The notes: a model not told the origin generated them from the sequence alone. Shown: positions 23,264-35,027, numbered from the stretch's first letter. The stretch: DNA of 64,000 nt from Rhynchonema sp. JSB1_4 (GCA_030248065.1 JASAMV010007643.1:1-64000), one strand, 5' to 3'. Program-made: numbers and translations.

Positions 23264-25404
23264 TCAATGATCATTAGTTTTTATTTGTTATTTTTAAAAT
23301 TACGTTCCAGATGTAGTACCGCTGAGAAGTTGTTTACAATTGATGATACTGATACTCTTAGTATTTTCGACCCTGAGTCCAGGTACAATACCACCGGGCT
23401 TGACTGGGAGCTTGGGCTAATTTCAGGCTTGCTTGAGAAAATGAACCCGAAATTATGCATTTGCTTTTTAATCCCGCCGGGAACTGCTATCCCACCCGGA
23501 CTCCTATTTTTCTGGAAAACTGCCCCCTTTCCTCGGTGCCAAAGTTGGGTCCGCTGGACTATTTGGTCACACGAATTTTCTCTTTCTTTTCATTTACAGA
23601 TTGTGGTCGTACACCGTCAAGCGTAATGATTCGGATGATCTGATCTCTCCGACCCGCCAAAATGTGAATCTTTTTGATAATATCTTGTCAAGTTAATTTG
23701 CGATTATCAACCATAATCACTTATCACATTTTGTTCATTAGATTTTGTTTCTCCACCAGTATGGATTCGCTTTGGACACTCATTTTATCTCCGTAATACC
23801 AGAGTATTTTTGTTGATATTTGTGAAACATTATTTTTTCGTGCTTGGCTTGTATTCGGTGTTTCGGCGTTGCCTTCGGACTGTGCTGCTTTTTTTGTCAG
23901 AAATGGTGTTCTAGAAATCATCTTTTTACTTTTGTTTGTAGGTACGGTAAAAAAGTTGTCATTTTTTGTTATGTGAACGCGGGTTTTGTTTTCATGTTCG
24001 CATAAGGAGTTATACTTTTGCTAATTAGCCAGATTTGTATATACTGTATGTACATGTTTACAAATGCCATACCATAGTCACCAAGAAGTCTAATCTTGGT
24101 AATTTAAATGCATAAGTTCAGTTAAGTTTTATGCACTTACTGCCTTGCTAGCCGTTCTTATGGACGTTTATCTGATGTTTTCGTTTTGGCACATCACTGG
24201 TGAATAAAACATGAGGAGTAAATGATGTTCCATGATTCAGCTTCAACGTTTCGACACATTTATGAAACGCTACAAAAATTCCTTTCATTGATAACACTTC
24301 GGAAAGCATGATGTATTCTGCTTCGATTTCTGGGCCATTGCTCAAGAACGCATTGGTGCACGTGTGATGAGTTGGTATCTGCGCCCGTATGATGTACGCT
24401 GTGCAATGAACATGATTTTGACGCCAAACTCTCATTTGAGATAAGCATGGCGCGCTTGCTTCTGCCACCGTAACCCATTGCGCGGTGTGCGCGCAGGTGG
24501 TGGGACCACGCATATACAGTGTGCACGCGTAAACGCAAAGTATAGTCCGTCCATCAGCTCATGACACTTTGTCAGCCGAAAAGCTTGGCAGGATCCAGTG
24601 CTGTTCTCGTTCCGGTTGGCTTACGAAAAAAGAAATGAAAGAGAAATCCGTTTTTAATTTATTTTTGTGTGCGCCGTTTTCTCTGACATTGCCTTGCGGA
24701 AAAACAGTTCTCCACAACCTGAATCTCCCAAACAAAAGTGCCATGAGCTGATGGATGGACCATACAGTCTGTCTTTGTCGTGGTCGGGAACCGCCCTTTT
24801 CGGTTACTGAGAATAATATTCATCATAGCTATCACGAGTTTGATCAGCTGATGTTTCACATTCAACTAATTGTGCATAAATTTAAATGTATGGCTAGCTT
24901 TGGTGTATTTCCGTGATCTCAAAGTGCGCACAGTTGCTTTTTAGCTGCTCGTTTCGACCCGCCTGCGCGGACGGACGGTGCATCAGACCATCGTCAGTGC
25001 AAATGCACCAGATAAATCCAATGGAAATCAAGTACATCATCAATGGCCATCAACTTCAGGTTCAAAGCATCACATTGCATTCACCATGTCAACGCATCGC
25101 ATCCGCAGATATGCTACAACGTATCGAAATAATTGTTTTCAAAAATGATCTTTTGAATACAAAACAATATCTCTTAATAAATATTTTGATCAAGTTTTCA
25201 CTCAATCCCAAGATTTTGGTTCCGTTCTGAAGCAAATTTCTTGGGTCCGGCTCTTGGCCCGCGCACATCATCATGGGACGATGGCTGACTGTATACGGTC
25301 ATCACGTCGCCCGGCTGCATACTGCAACACCCATCTCAACTAATATGTGAATATGTGTTCACATTGCTTCTTGTCGTTGCGATCACAGATCTTATACATA
25401 CATA
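23264..25404. other. Spacer downstream of the Pmp3-family gene
   Basis: No convincing exon on either strand. A/T-rich 3' flank to about 24120, then mixed sequence. Nothing further seen. Confidence 0.4.
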
Positions 25405-25710
25405 CGTGTAAAGGCGGTCTACGGGAGCTTGTCATTCAGCCCCCGAATACCGTAACCCACCGTAATTTTGATCTGCAAGGATCGTGTCGAGACCATTTTG
25501 TTTTTATCTATGTTTTTAAGTGTTAGAGCCAACACCAACCAACAATTCCAAGTTTTGGTGATCGACGCGCACGATGACAATTTCCAGCTGGCTGCCGCTA
25601 ATACACGTGTCGATAAGCAGCGATCAGCATGGGTCTCGCAGCGATCTCGCTTGCGGTGGGTTACGGTATTCGGGGGCTGAGTGACAACCTCCCGTAGACT
25701 GCCTTTACGT
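25405..25710. mobile_element. MITE-like element with about 57-bp inverted repeats
   Basis: Left arm GTAAAGGCGGTCTACGGGAG...CCCCCGAATACCGTAACC is mirrored at 25645-25710 with few mismatches. Interior about 190 bases without coding content. No exact target duplication identified. Confidence 0.8.
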
Positions 25711-26065
25711 TATTGAGCGATTCACTTTGCTGATACAGAGGTTGAACACTAGTGTTGTAATCAGATCCGTACTGATTTCATCGAATGTGTATCACAGTTT
25801 TAGTCGGTAAGTTTTAGTCGGTAAGGTGAGACCGCAGTGTTTTAGTATTTGCAAAAAAACTGCGCTATACGGACGAAAGCGGTGTGACACAGTTCAGTGT
25901 GGGAGCACATCCGGCTTCATCCATGTGTACTCTTTGCATGAAATTCTGGATGACATTGTTTCTTGTTGATTTGGCAATATAAATCATGCTCGTGTTCAAT
26001 TTTCATATTGAGTGAGACGAACCAGGTAAAAAATTGCATTGTTATAGAACTCAAACCCTGTCATC

Positions 26066-27424
26066 ATGTCACTGCTACCGACCAAATTTGTCCTGTTGGT
26101 GATGGTGATCACATTGGTTTTGACGACAAGATTCCCAGAGTTGGTCAGGATGAGGGCACTTTTCTAGGCGCTCGGAAGTTGTTACCGTTCCTAAACTACA
26201 AGTACGTACGTGCCATTTTTTAGAGTCGACTGCGGTTCACCAGATGATTACGAGCAATTCGGGCAGGATCTGCGTTCGAAACGGGTTCATTGATGAATTT
26301 TTACATTTATTGCAAAAACGAGCACGAAAACGTGCATCGCAACCCTCTTTTCAGTCGGGAAGAGGCGGTCGAAAAGCAGCCGATCGAATAGCAGAGTTGG
26401 AGCGCCGTATCCACGACCTTTACGAATCGCAAGCTGATGCGGCCGATGAGATCAATGAAGGAGGAATGCTAGCTGAAGAAGGGCATCGGCTTATTGACAA
26501 TTGGAACAGGGAGCGAATGCGACTCACTGCTGAACTGAATCGACTGCATGCTTGGTGGGGCTCGCACTTGAAATTTTTTGGTTTGGGGAAGTTTCCCGTT
26601 TTCCCGCGGGTTCAGGGAAATTTGCGGGATATTTATTTTTTGTTAAATTTCTGACGGACGGGAAGTTGAGGGAAAACGCCTTTCCCTCGGGAAATGTCTC
26701 GCGGTTAACGGAAAAAATAGGGGAGATTTCCCGCGGATATTGACCTAATTTCCGAGGAAATAATTGAATTTTCCGCGGGAAATGCATATTGTAGCTGGTA
26801 AGTCAGCGGTTCGGTGGGTGATGACCGGGTAACGGGGTCCACCGATGGACATGGTCCTCTTTGGGCTCCGATATGGGTGGGCTATCAATAAGGTAAAAAG
26901 TACACAACACATAGAAGTCAGTCGGTTTCAGAACCGATGTCAGAATTGCGATTGGAGACTTTTTAAGGAATTTAGATAAATTCAAACTGGGTGGCCGGCT
27001 AAGCCTAAGCCTAAGCGTGCTACCTAGATCACGGCCAGCAACAACTGATCAAACTTGGAGCGCTACTGCCAGTTCAGGTCATCCCGCTGTGAGCCTATTT
27101 TATTCAAATAACGATGCGCACCACTCTAAACTACGATCGCCACCGAAAATTCGTTTTCACAACTACCTATGTACACCTAGCCGCTAACTTGCCAGGCATG
27201 CGTATGATCGATTGAGAACCAAGGAACGAGTGAAACCGAAAACGATTGACGAACGACGAGACGAATTGTTTCAAATTGATCAAGACATTATGGAGCTGCA
27301 CGATCGATTCAAGCAGGGAATTGTGAATAAAAGTGAATATGAACGAAAGATGAAGGAACTAAAGAACGAACAGCTGAAAATGCGTCAAGAGCTGAATCGA
27401 AAAATGAACAGAGATACGGACTGA
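26066..27424 (+). CDS. Secreted coiled-coil protein, tandem family copy 1
   Basis: Exons 26066-26139, 26224-26284, 26355-26554 and 27196-27424 join in phase to 187 residues. Exon 1 is a signal peptide (MSLLPTKFVLLVMVITLVL). Exon 2 encodes a short acidic segment with one cysteine, VDCGSPDDYEQFGQDLRSKR, ending at a furin-type RSKR site. Exons 3-4 encode a charged helix (ADRIAELERRIHDLYES; IDERRDELFQIDQDIMELHD; YERKMKELKNEQ) typical of a coiled coil. Donors GTTGGT and GTTCAT are weak, but GTT donors are common in this DNA, and reading through would hit stops in sister copies. The third intron contains a TTTCCCGCGG island. I do not recognise the family; no function assigned. Confidence 0.75.
26560..26790. 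repeat. TTTCCCGCGGGAAA word island
   Basis: Degenerate self-complementary words (TTTCCCGCGG, GGGAAATTT) in the third intron of copy 1; the corresponding introns of copies 2 and 3 lack it. Confidence 0.6.
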
Positions 27425-28513
27425 TCATTGACGAAGAATCCGAAGCTGAGAATATGAATTCCATAGAATCGTTGATTATAATAGATGAGGGCAGCAAAAT
27501 ACCCCCCACCCTGTCTAACATTTTTAGCTATACCGTGTATTGTATTTTGTATGAAAGTCTGAACGGCACAGGTTTACACTGACGACCTTTTTGTGCGTTT
27601 GGTTCACGGCTGCCCTGAAGGCGCTCAATTCCCTACACCGTTTTGGTGTTGAAGACGTATACGCCATGGCCGGCCCATGTGGTCCACACATTTTTGTGAG
27701 TGGAAAGCTGATGTCTATTACACGCAAAAGTCAAGATACCGGACCGATCGTACCAAGCTTAAGATCGCCTTCGTGTTTCAGACACAAATGTGTTAATGAA
27801 ACATCGTTGTAGACAAGATTGAATAATGAAAATAATAGGTACATAAGTACAGAAATGCAAATATGAAACATATTTCATGACAGGAGCCAGAACCGGAACT
27901 AGAACCGGAACTCAATGCTTACTCACGTGAATAAGCAACACAATACTGCTCTGATCATGAAGACAGTCGGAGCGGTATACAGATTTTCGGGGTCGAGAAA
28001 TCTAAAGGTGACATTGGTTTTTAAATCCGGAACTTTTCGGAACTAGAACCGGAACTCGGTATTGATCAGTGAGCATAGATAGTACAATAGTGATCTGATA
28101 TCCAATAATGTGTCAGCTGTTTTTGTTTTTTCGGTGGGGAATCCAATGGTGACATGGTTTTTTACCTCTAGTTTGATTGAGGTGTGAAACAGTAACATGA
28201 ATACATTCTAACCTCCACATGTGTTCAGTTGTAGAAATGTGCAATTGTAAACTTGTACAATTGAATAATTGTACATGTGACAAGTTTTACATTCGAACAT
28301 TTTTTGTTTGAAGGACTGTTCGCATTTGAATAATTGTTCATTGACGCAGACGTACAGCCAGCGCTATCCGCATTTGTGCTCTCTGTATGAACATCCAGAC
28401 TACGTGGTTTTGTTGATTGGCAAACAAATTCATGCGGTCGGGATCATTTATTCCATATATTGACCAGACCAAAAACAGCTGCGTTGTTATTGCACCCGCG
28501 CCAATCTGCCATC
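27425..28513. repeat. Spacer with two word islands (CCGGAACTAGAA; AATTGTACAATTG)
   Basis: GAACCGGAACTAGAACCGGAACT-type repeats occur at 27890-27915 and 28028-28060; AATTGTACAATTG-type words fill 28230-28340. No exon recognised in the rest of the spacer. Confidence 0.5.
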
Positions 28514-29759
28514 ATGTCACTGCGACCGACCAAATTTGTCCTGTTGGTGGTGGTGATCACATTGGCTTTGACAAAATGCCCAGAGTTGGTAAAGTTGAGA
28601 GCACCTTTCTAAGAGCTCTGCGAAGCTATTGCCCTTTCACCGTTTCTAAAATACAAGTTACTGTAAACGCCATTTTTTAGAGTCGACTGCGGTTCACCAG
28701 ATGGATACGAGCAATTCGGGCAGGATCTGCGTTCGAAACGGGTTCATTGATGCATTTTTACTTTACTTATGACAAAAACGAACACGAAAACGTGCATCGG
28801 AAGCTGATTTTCAGTCGGGAAGAGGCGGTCGAGATGCAGCCGATCGAATAGCAGAGTTGGAGCGCCGCATCCACTATCTTCACGAAAGGCAAGTTGACGC
28901 GGCCGGATGGATCAAAGAGGGAAGAGTGAGAGCTGAGGAAGTGCGTCCCCTCATTAACAAATGGAACAAGGAACGAGTGCGACTCACTGCTGAATTGAAT
29001 CGATTGCATACCTGGTAGGTTAGCGGGTCGGTCAAGTCAACTGTAGCGGTTCCGTAGTGTGTCGCGCGCGTTGTGAAAACGAGTTTTCGGTGGCGCTCAT
29101 AAGTTTAGAATGACGTGCGTTGCGTGAATAAGCCTTAGGCCGATCTCATATAGCAAGCGGGTTGCGGGTTAACGGGTGCGATTTTACGATTAGGCCGGGT
29201 TCTATCATACGATAATGTGAGCGCAAAAGCGGGCGTAAAAAGCGGGTCCGCTGATCCGCAACCCGCTAACCCGCTAATAATCCGCTACATTGTGAGACCA
29301 GCCTCACAGCAGGCTGATTCGAACTTGCAGTGGACGCTCTAAATGTTTGATCAGGAGGTGCTGCCTGCCACACACCACACAAACTTGACTTTCGTTAAGT
29401 CGCCCAAAAAAGGCTCCAAACGCGATTCTGAAATCAGTGATTGATGACTTATGTTGTTGCTCAAACGTTTCCCGAATGCTGGTTTTCACAACGCGCATCT
29501 CCCGTCGCGCCGCCAACTTGCCAGGTATGATCCGTCGACAGCCAAGGACCGAGCGAATCCGAAGACGATTGACGAACGACGAGACGAATTGTTCCAAATT
29601 GATCAAGACATTATGGAGCTGCACGATCGATTCAAACAGGGAATTGTGAATAAAAGTGAATACGAACGAAAGAGGAAATATCTGGAGAACGAACAGCAGA
29701 GAATGCGAAAAGAGTTGAATCGGAAAATGAACAGAGATACGAATTTAATCATTGACTAA
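28514..29759 (+). CDS. Secreted coiled-coil protein, tandem family copy 2
   Basis: Exons 28514-28584, 28681-28741, 28815-29014 and 29525-29759; 188 residues. Signal peptide MSLRPTKFVLLVVVITLAL, the acidic VDCGSPDGYEQFGQDLRSKR segment and the coiled-coil exons as in copy 1. Reading through the second intron would meet an in-frame stop, which supports splicing. The third intron carries a GCGGGTT foldback island at 29140-29290 that copy 3 lacks at the same place. Confidence 0.75.
29130..29312. repeat. GCGGGTTAACGGG foldback island in intron 3 of copy 2
   Basis: GATCTCATATAG at 29141 faces CTACATTGTGAGACC at 29283; the interior repeats GCGGGTT and AACCCGC. Short flanking GCCTTA and GCCTCA could be an imperfect target duplication. 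Absent from copy 3, so the insertion post-dates that duplication. Confidence 0.65.
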
Positions 29760-30444
29760 GAATCCGAAGCTGAAGAGCTGTGCATCTCATATGGCTGTTT
29801 TGTACTACAGGTTAGGAATTAAGAACTGATTATATACACGCGAAAGCAGTAAAATGCGCACCATGTCTAACTTACTTAGCTGCACTGTGTGTCCACCCTT
29901 TGAACCACGTTTTGTAAACCGTGCATTGTACTTTTGTATGAAACTCTGAACGGCACACATGTTTGCTCTAACGGCCTTGGTATACATTTGGAGCGTGATG
30001 TTTTACGGGAGCATAAAACCAGCTCATGTGCGTGTTTTTGGTGTGATAATGTCGTCACCAAGTCGTCAACTATGGCGTCGGAGCTGGCATGTATGCATAC
30101 TGTATAGATAATTTTGCCGCTAATATCTTAAACAAGCATACCTGATACATATTTCTCATTTAGGGCTATGTACTTCTGACTTCGTCGGAGCATCAAATGC
30201 ACACAACCCGCGTGGATCACATAACAGATTGATGGTTGATGACAAAACTATTAGCCGACCTGATGCACCACATGTCCTCGAAACTGGGCAGAAACGGGCT
30301 ACAAAAACGCCGCACAACTCTTCCCATTCGACATTATTTACCAATAAGAGCTGTCAGATTTACAGCGCACACATATTTTATATTGACCGAACCACAAATT
30401 GTTTTATTATCTGAACAATTTTTACTGTCCAACAATCTGCCATC
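29760..30444 (+). promoter_or_regulatory. Upstream block of copy 3, conserved with copies 4 and 5
   Basis: The stretch from about 30065 to the start codon (GGCGTCGGAG, TAATTTTGCCGCTAA, GGGCTA, CATCAAATGCACACAACCCGC, TATTGACCGAACCAC, CATC-ATG) recurs before copies 4 (about 32220-32628) and 5 (about 33915-34312). Conservation of about 400 bases shows the duplication unit includes the promoter region. No single element can be named. Confidence 0.5.
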
Positions 30445-31643
30445 ATGTCACTACGACCGACCAAATTTGTCCTGTTGGTGATGGTGATCACATTGGTTTT
30501 GACGACCAGATTCCCAGAGTTGGTCAATATCAGAGCACTTTTCTTGGCGCTCGGAAATTATTGCTTATTGCGGTTCCTAAACTACACAAGTGCCCACTGC
30601 TGTACATGTCATTTTTAGAGTCCGTTGCGGTTCACCAGATGACCACGAGCAATTCGGACAAGATCTGCGTTCGAAGCGGGTTCACTAATGGATTTTTACT
30701 TTTGACAAAACCGAACACGAAAACGTATACTCCAGCAATTCTTTTGGGAGAAACTTTTCAACCGCGTTGCCTGATCCGTAAAGCGCATTTGCGTGCACTG
30801 GCTGCGGAAGTCACGTGACCACTATAGCCAGTGCACGCATCATGCGCTTTACGGATCAGGCAACGCGTTTGAAAAGTTTCTCTCAAAAGAATTGTCAGAG
30901 TATACATCTCAACCCTCTTTTCAGTCGGGAAGAGGCGGTCGAAACGTAGCCGATCGAATAGCAGAGTTGGAGCGCCGTATCAACAACCTTCAGGAATCGC
31001 AAGTTGATGCGGCCGGATGGATCAAAGAGGGAAGAGCGAGAGCTGAAAAGACACATCGCCTCATTAACAAATGGAGCCAGGAACGAAAGCAACTCACTGC
31101 TGAATTGAATCGATTGCAAACCTGGTAGGTTAGCGGTTCGGTCGTCAAGTCAACCACAGCGGTTCGGTCGTGTGGCACGCGCGTTGCGAAAACGAGCTTT
31201 CGATGGTCGTGATAGTTTAGAGTGGCGCGCGTTGCTTGAGCAAAGATCACAGAAAGCTGATTTGAACTTGCCGTGAGCGCTCCAAGTGTTTGATCAGGAG
31301 ATGTGGCAAGCCACATCGCGATTCTGAAAACAGCGATTGATGACTTATGTTGTTGCTCAAACGTTTCCCGAATGCTGGTTTTCACGACGCGCACCTCCTG
31401 TCGAGCAGCTAACTTGCCAGGTATGATCGATCGACAGCGATGGACCGAGCGAATCCGAAGACGATTGACGAACGACGAGACGAACTGTTCCAGATTGATC
31501 AAGCCATTATGGAGCTGTACGATCAATTCAAACAGGGAATTGTGAATAAAAGTGAATATGAACGAAGGATGAAACAGCTGAAGAACGAACAGCAGAAAAT
31601 GCGAACAGAGTTAAATCGAAAAATGAACAGAGATACGGATTAA
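30445..31643 (+). CDS. Secreted coiled-coil protein, tandem family copy 3
   Basis: Exons 30445-30518, 30619-30679, 30925-31124 and 31421-31643; 185 residues. Against copy 1, exon 2 changes three third-codon bases (GGG/GGA, CAG/CAA, AAA/AAG) without altering EQFGQDLRSKR, the pattern expected of a translated, constrained exon. Intron 2 contains a 157-bp foldback insertion (30737-30894). Signal peptide MSLRPTKFVLLVMVITLVL. Confidence 0.75.
30737..30894. mobile_element. 157-bp foldback insertion in intron 2 of copy 3
   Basis: Arms of about 66 bases: AATTCTTTTGGGAGAAAC...GCCTGATCCGTAAAGCGC and its complement, around a short loop. Absent from the same intron of the other four copies. Confidence 0.85.
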
Positions 31644-32628
31644 TCGTTGACTAGGAATCCGAAGCTGAAGAGTTACTATGAATTCCATATAGCTATGAAC
31701 TGAGATAAGAATCATTGAGAATTTTAGATGAAGGCTGCAAACTTTCCCACCATGTCTAACTTGTTTAGCTGTATGTATAACTGTGTCTATTGCCCATCGT
31801 TTTGCAAACCGTGTATTCTATTTTCGTATGAAACTCTGAACGGCACACATGTTTACTCTAACGTCCTTTGTACATTTGGAGAGTGATGTTTTACGCGAGC
31901 ATGAAACCAGCTGTTGTGCGTGTTTTTTGGGTCGCGTGGCCATATCTCTGACATTCGCTGACCGCTTATATAATGGGTGGCATTTTCGAAATGGTGTAAA
32001 GCTCAGTTGGGTGTAAAGGTCGGTGTAAGCTCGGTCGAAAGCTCGGTCGGTGTCAGCTCAGTGTAAACATGAAACATTCCACGTTAACAGCAGGCAATGT
32101 TTCATGTTTACACCGAGCTGACACCGACCGAGCTTTCGATTCAGCTTACACCGACCTTTACACCCAACTCACCTTTACACCGTTTCGAAAATATCACCCA
32201 ATGTCGTCACTCAAGTCGTCAACCATGGCGTCGGAGGTGGCATGCATGCGTACTGCAGATCACTTTGCCGCTAACGTCATGTACAAGTATGTATATATGT
32301 ACCTATACATATATTTCTCGCGCTCATTCAGGGCTACTTCGTCGGGGCATCAAATGCACACAACCCGCTTGGGTAACATAACAGAGACCTGCCAACCTGG
32401 GTGGATATCCAGATTATTTGATTTGATGACAAAAATATCAGCCGACCTGGTGCACCAGCCGTTCTTGACGGGGTGCCAAAATTTTAAACTGCACAACACA
32501 TCACATTCTTCCGACATTATTCATCAATCAGAACTTTCAGCTTTCTGAACTCGCTTCGATTATTTTACACTGACCGAACCACCAGGGTTTTGATCTGAAC
32601 AATCTTTACTGTACAACCAACTGCCATC
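31644..32628. other. Spacer with GGTGTAAAG hairpin and the copy-4 promoter block
   Basis: At 31978-32190 a word island (GGTGTAAAGGTCGGTGTAAG) is followed by its inverted copy (CTTACACCGACCTTTACACC), forming a long imperfect hairpin with GTTTCATGTTTACACCGAGC at the turn. The rest matches the conserved upstream block of copies 3 and 5. No exon seen. Confidence 0.65.
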
Positions 32629-33343
32629 ATGTTATCACGACCGACCAACATTGTCCTGTTGGCAATCCTGATCGTATTTGTTGGCACCAAATCACCAAAG
32701 TTGGCCAGTTTGAATGCATTTTTATTTGTGAACTGTAAAATTATTATGCCGATCACATAGGCTTAGGCAAATTTTCAAAATAGCCAGGCCACAATTTTCA
32801 GAGTTGCGTGCGGTACACTGGATGAATCCGAACAACACAGTGGTCGGGATCTGCGTTCAAAACGGGTTCGTGAGATTTCCAACTTTCTTTTATCAAAGTG
32901 TAGTTATATTCGTTTGAAGCCCTCTTCAGTCGGGACGACATAATCAAAGCGTTGCTGATCGCATAGCCGAATTGGAGAACGATATCGAGGAACTTAACGA
33001 ATTACAAGCTGACATGGCGGACGATATCATACGCGACAGAAAAAAAACTAAACTGGGACGGGAAATGATTGACGTTTGGGACAAGAAGCGAATGAAACTC
33101 ACTGCTGAATTGAATCGATTGACAGCCGTGGACCAAGTGAATCCGAAATCGGTTGATGAGAGACGCGACGAATTGCTGAAAATCGATCAAGACATCATGG
33201 TGCTGTACGATCAACTCAAACAGGGAAATGTGGATAAAAGTGAATATGAACGAAAGATGAAAGAACTACAGGACGAACAGAAGAAAATACGTAAGGAGCT
33301 GAATCGAAAAATGAATACCCAATTTGACCGATCAAATGGCTAA
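32629..33343 (+). CDS. Secreted coiled-coil protein, tandem family copy 4 (fused-exon subtype)
   Basis: Exons 32629-32699, 32802-32865 and 32930-33343; 182 residues. Signal peptide MLSRPTNIVLLAILIVFVG, cysteine segment VACGTLDESEQHSGRDLRSKR, then one long exon in place of exons 3 and 4 of copies 1-3, missing the intron and about seven codons around it. Coiled-coil body MADDIIRDRKKTKLGREMID, DERRDELLKIDQDIMVLYDQ. An in-frame stop in the second intron rules out read-through. Confidence 0.75.
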
Positions 33344-34312
33344 TTCCAAAGCTGAGGGGTGGAAGCACCCAGTTTCTGACTTTTTCACTGCTGTATTACC
33401 ATCTTTTTCATATGGAAGAGGTACTGTATTTTTGTTCGAAAATCTTTGCTAGATGAAAATTTGGTTCATAGCGTTGGGTAGCTTCTTTATTTAAAGCATT
33501 AAATGGGCATGTAATTTCACTCAGATGCCAGTTGATCTCAAAGTGTGGTCATATTCTGAACAGTTTCTCGGAAAGGTACCTTTGTTCCAGCTCGAAATTT
33601 AGGAAACGAGGTAACTCAGCGTATTCTGATTTTCTATGGAAACGTTAGTTCGCTTGATGACTTTTGGTATTTAAAAATGTAAATAACTTCTCCTGCGTGT
33701 GTCACACACGGCGGTGCACCAGGTCGCAGTCATTGTGAGTGAACCAGCGAGCACAATTTCCTCTGCGACCTGTCCTCAGGCTCATCATTCACACCCCACA
33801 ATCTCAAAACACACACTGCATGGATGTGCTATTAGGTGAGCGGCAGCAAACTTATTTCAAACTCCTTTTCTAAAGCAACTTTCTGTCAAACAAAACGACA
33901 GGACAAAGTAGACGGGGTTAGCATGCATGCATACTGTAGATAATTTTGCCGCTAATGTCATGTACAAGTACAGTTCCCTCTCGCGCTCATTTAGAGCTAC
34001 TTTTGCATGTAATGTCGTCGGGTCATCAAATGCACGCAACCCGCGTGGGTCACATTACAGAATCGTGCCAGTCTGGGTGGATATCCAGATTATTTGATTT
34101 GATGACAAAAAATATCAGCCGACCTGGTGCACCAACCGTTCTTGACGTAAGGCCGAAACGGGGTGCCAAAATATAAACTGCACAACACATCACATTCGAC
34201 CGACATTATTCATCAATCAGAACTTTCAGTTTTACACTTCGCTTATTTTAGATTGACCGCACCACAAAGGTTTTTGATCTGAACAATCTTTACTGTACAA
34301 CCAACTGCCATC
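33344..34312. other. Copy-4 3' flank, DEG/ENaC tail relic and copy-5 promoter block
   Basis: 33400-33850 matches 39225-40660 (interrupted there by other DNA). On the - strand, 33850-33915 still reads VYFVLSFC, the end of the DEG/ENaC last exon at 40694-40760, but is followed by a different tail. From 33915 on it is the conserved upstream block. Confidence 0.7.
33850..33915 (-). pseudogene. Relic of the DEG/ENaC terminal exon
   Basis: About 60 bases matching the 3' end of the channel gene's last exon at 40694-40760 (VYFVLSFC, then diverged residues). It is a fragment carried by the tandem duplication, not a gene. Confidence 0.7.
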
Positions 34313-35027
34313 ATGTTATCACGACCGACCAACATTGCCCTGTTGGCAATCCTGATCGCATTTGTTGGCTCCAAATCACCAGAGTTGGCCAATTTGAATG
34401 CGTTTTTGTGAACTGTAAAATTGTTATGCCGATCACATTATGTACAATTTTCGAATTTTCAAAATAGCCAGGCCACAATTTTCAGAGTTGCGTGCGGTAC
34501 ACTGGATGAATCCGAACAACCCAGTGGTCGGGATCTGCGTTCAAAACGGGTTCGTGAGATTTCCAACTTTCTTTTATCAAAGTGTAGTTATATTCGTTCA
34601 AAACCCCCTTCAGTCGGGAAGACACAGTCAAAGCGTTGCTGATCATATAGTCGAATTGGAGAACGGTATCGACGAACTAAACGAATTACAAGCTGACATG
34701 GCGCAAGCGATTAGATACGAAAGAATTAAAGCCAAACTGGGACTGGAAATGATTGACGATTGGGACAAGAAGCGAATGAAACTCACTGCTGAATTAAATC
34801 GATTGACAGCCGTGGACCAAGTGAATCCAAAATCGATTGATGAGAGCCGCGACGAATTGCTGAAAATCGATCAAGACATCATGGTGCTGTACGATCAACT
34901 CAAACAGGGAAATGTGGCTAAAAGCGAGTATGAACGAAAGATGAAAGAACTACAGGACGAACAGAAGAAAATGCGTAATGAGCTGAATCGAAGAATGAAT
35001 ACCCATTTTGACCGATCAAATGGCTAA
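34313..35027 (+). CDS. Secreted coiled-coil protein, tandem family copy 5 (fused-exon subtype)
   Basis: Exons 34313-34383, 34486-34549 and 34614-35027; 182 residues, the sister of copy 4 (same exon fusion, VACGTLDESEQPSGRDLRSKR). Its 3' flank was identical in layout to that of copy 4 until an LTR element inserted after 35082. Splice phases agree with the other four genes. Confidence 0.75.

Noticed and set aside
23267..23626. 119-codon + strand frame after the Pmp3-family gene
   Set aside because: No domain, no splice context, and it begins in the A/T-rich 3' flank; no support for a gene.
26244..26654. Read-through frame starting ITSNSGRICVRNGF in secreted-gene copy 1
   Set aside because: The matching frame is closed by stops in copies 2 and 4, and synonymous changes support the other frame with an intron.
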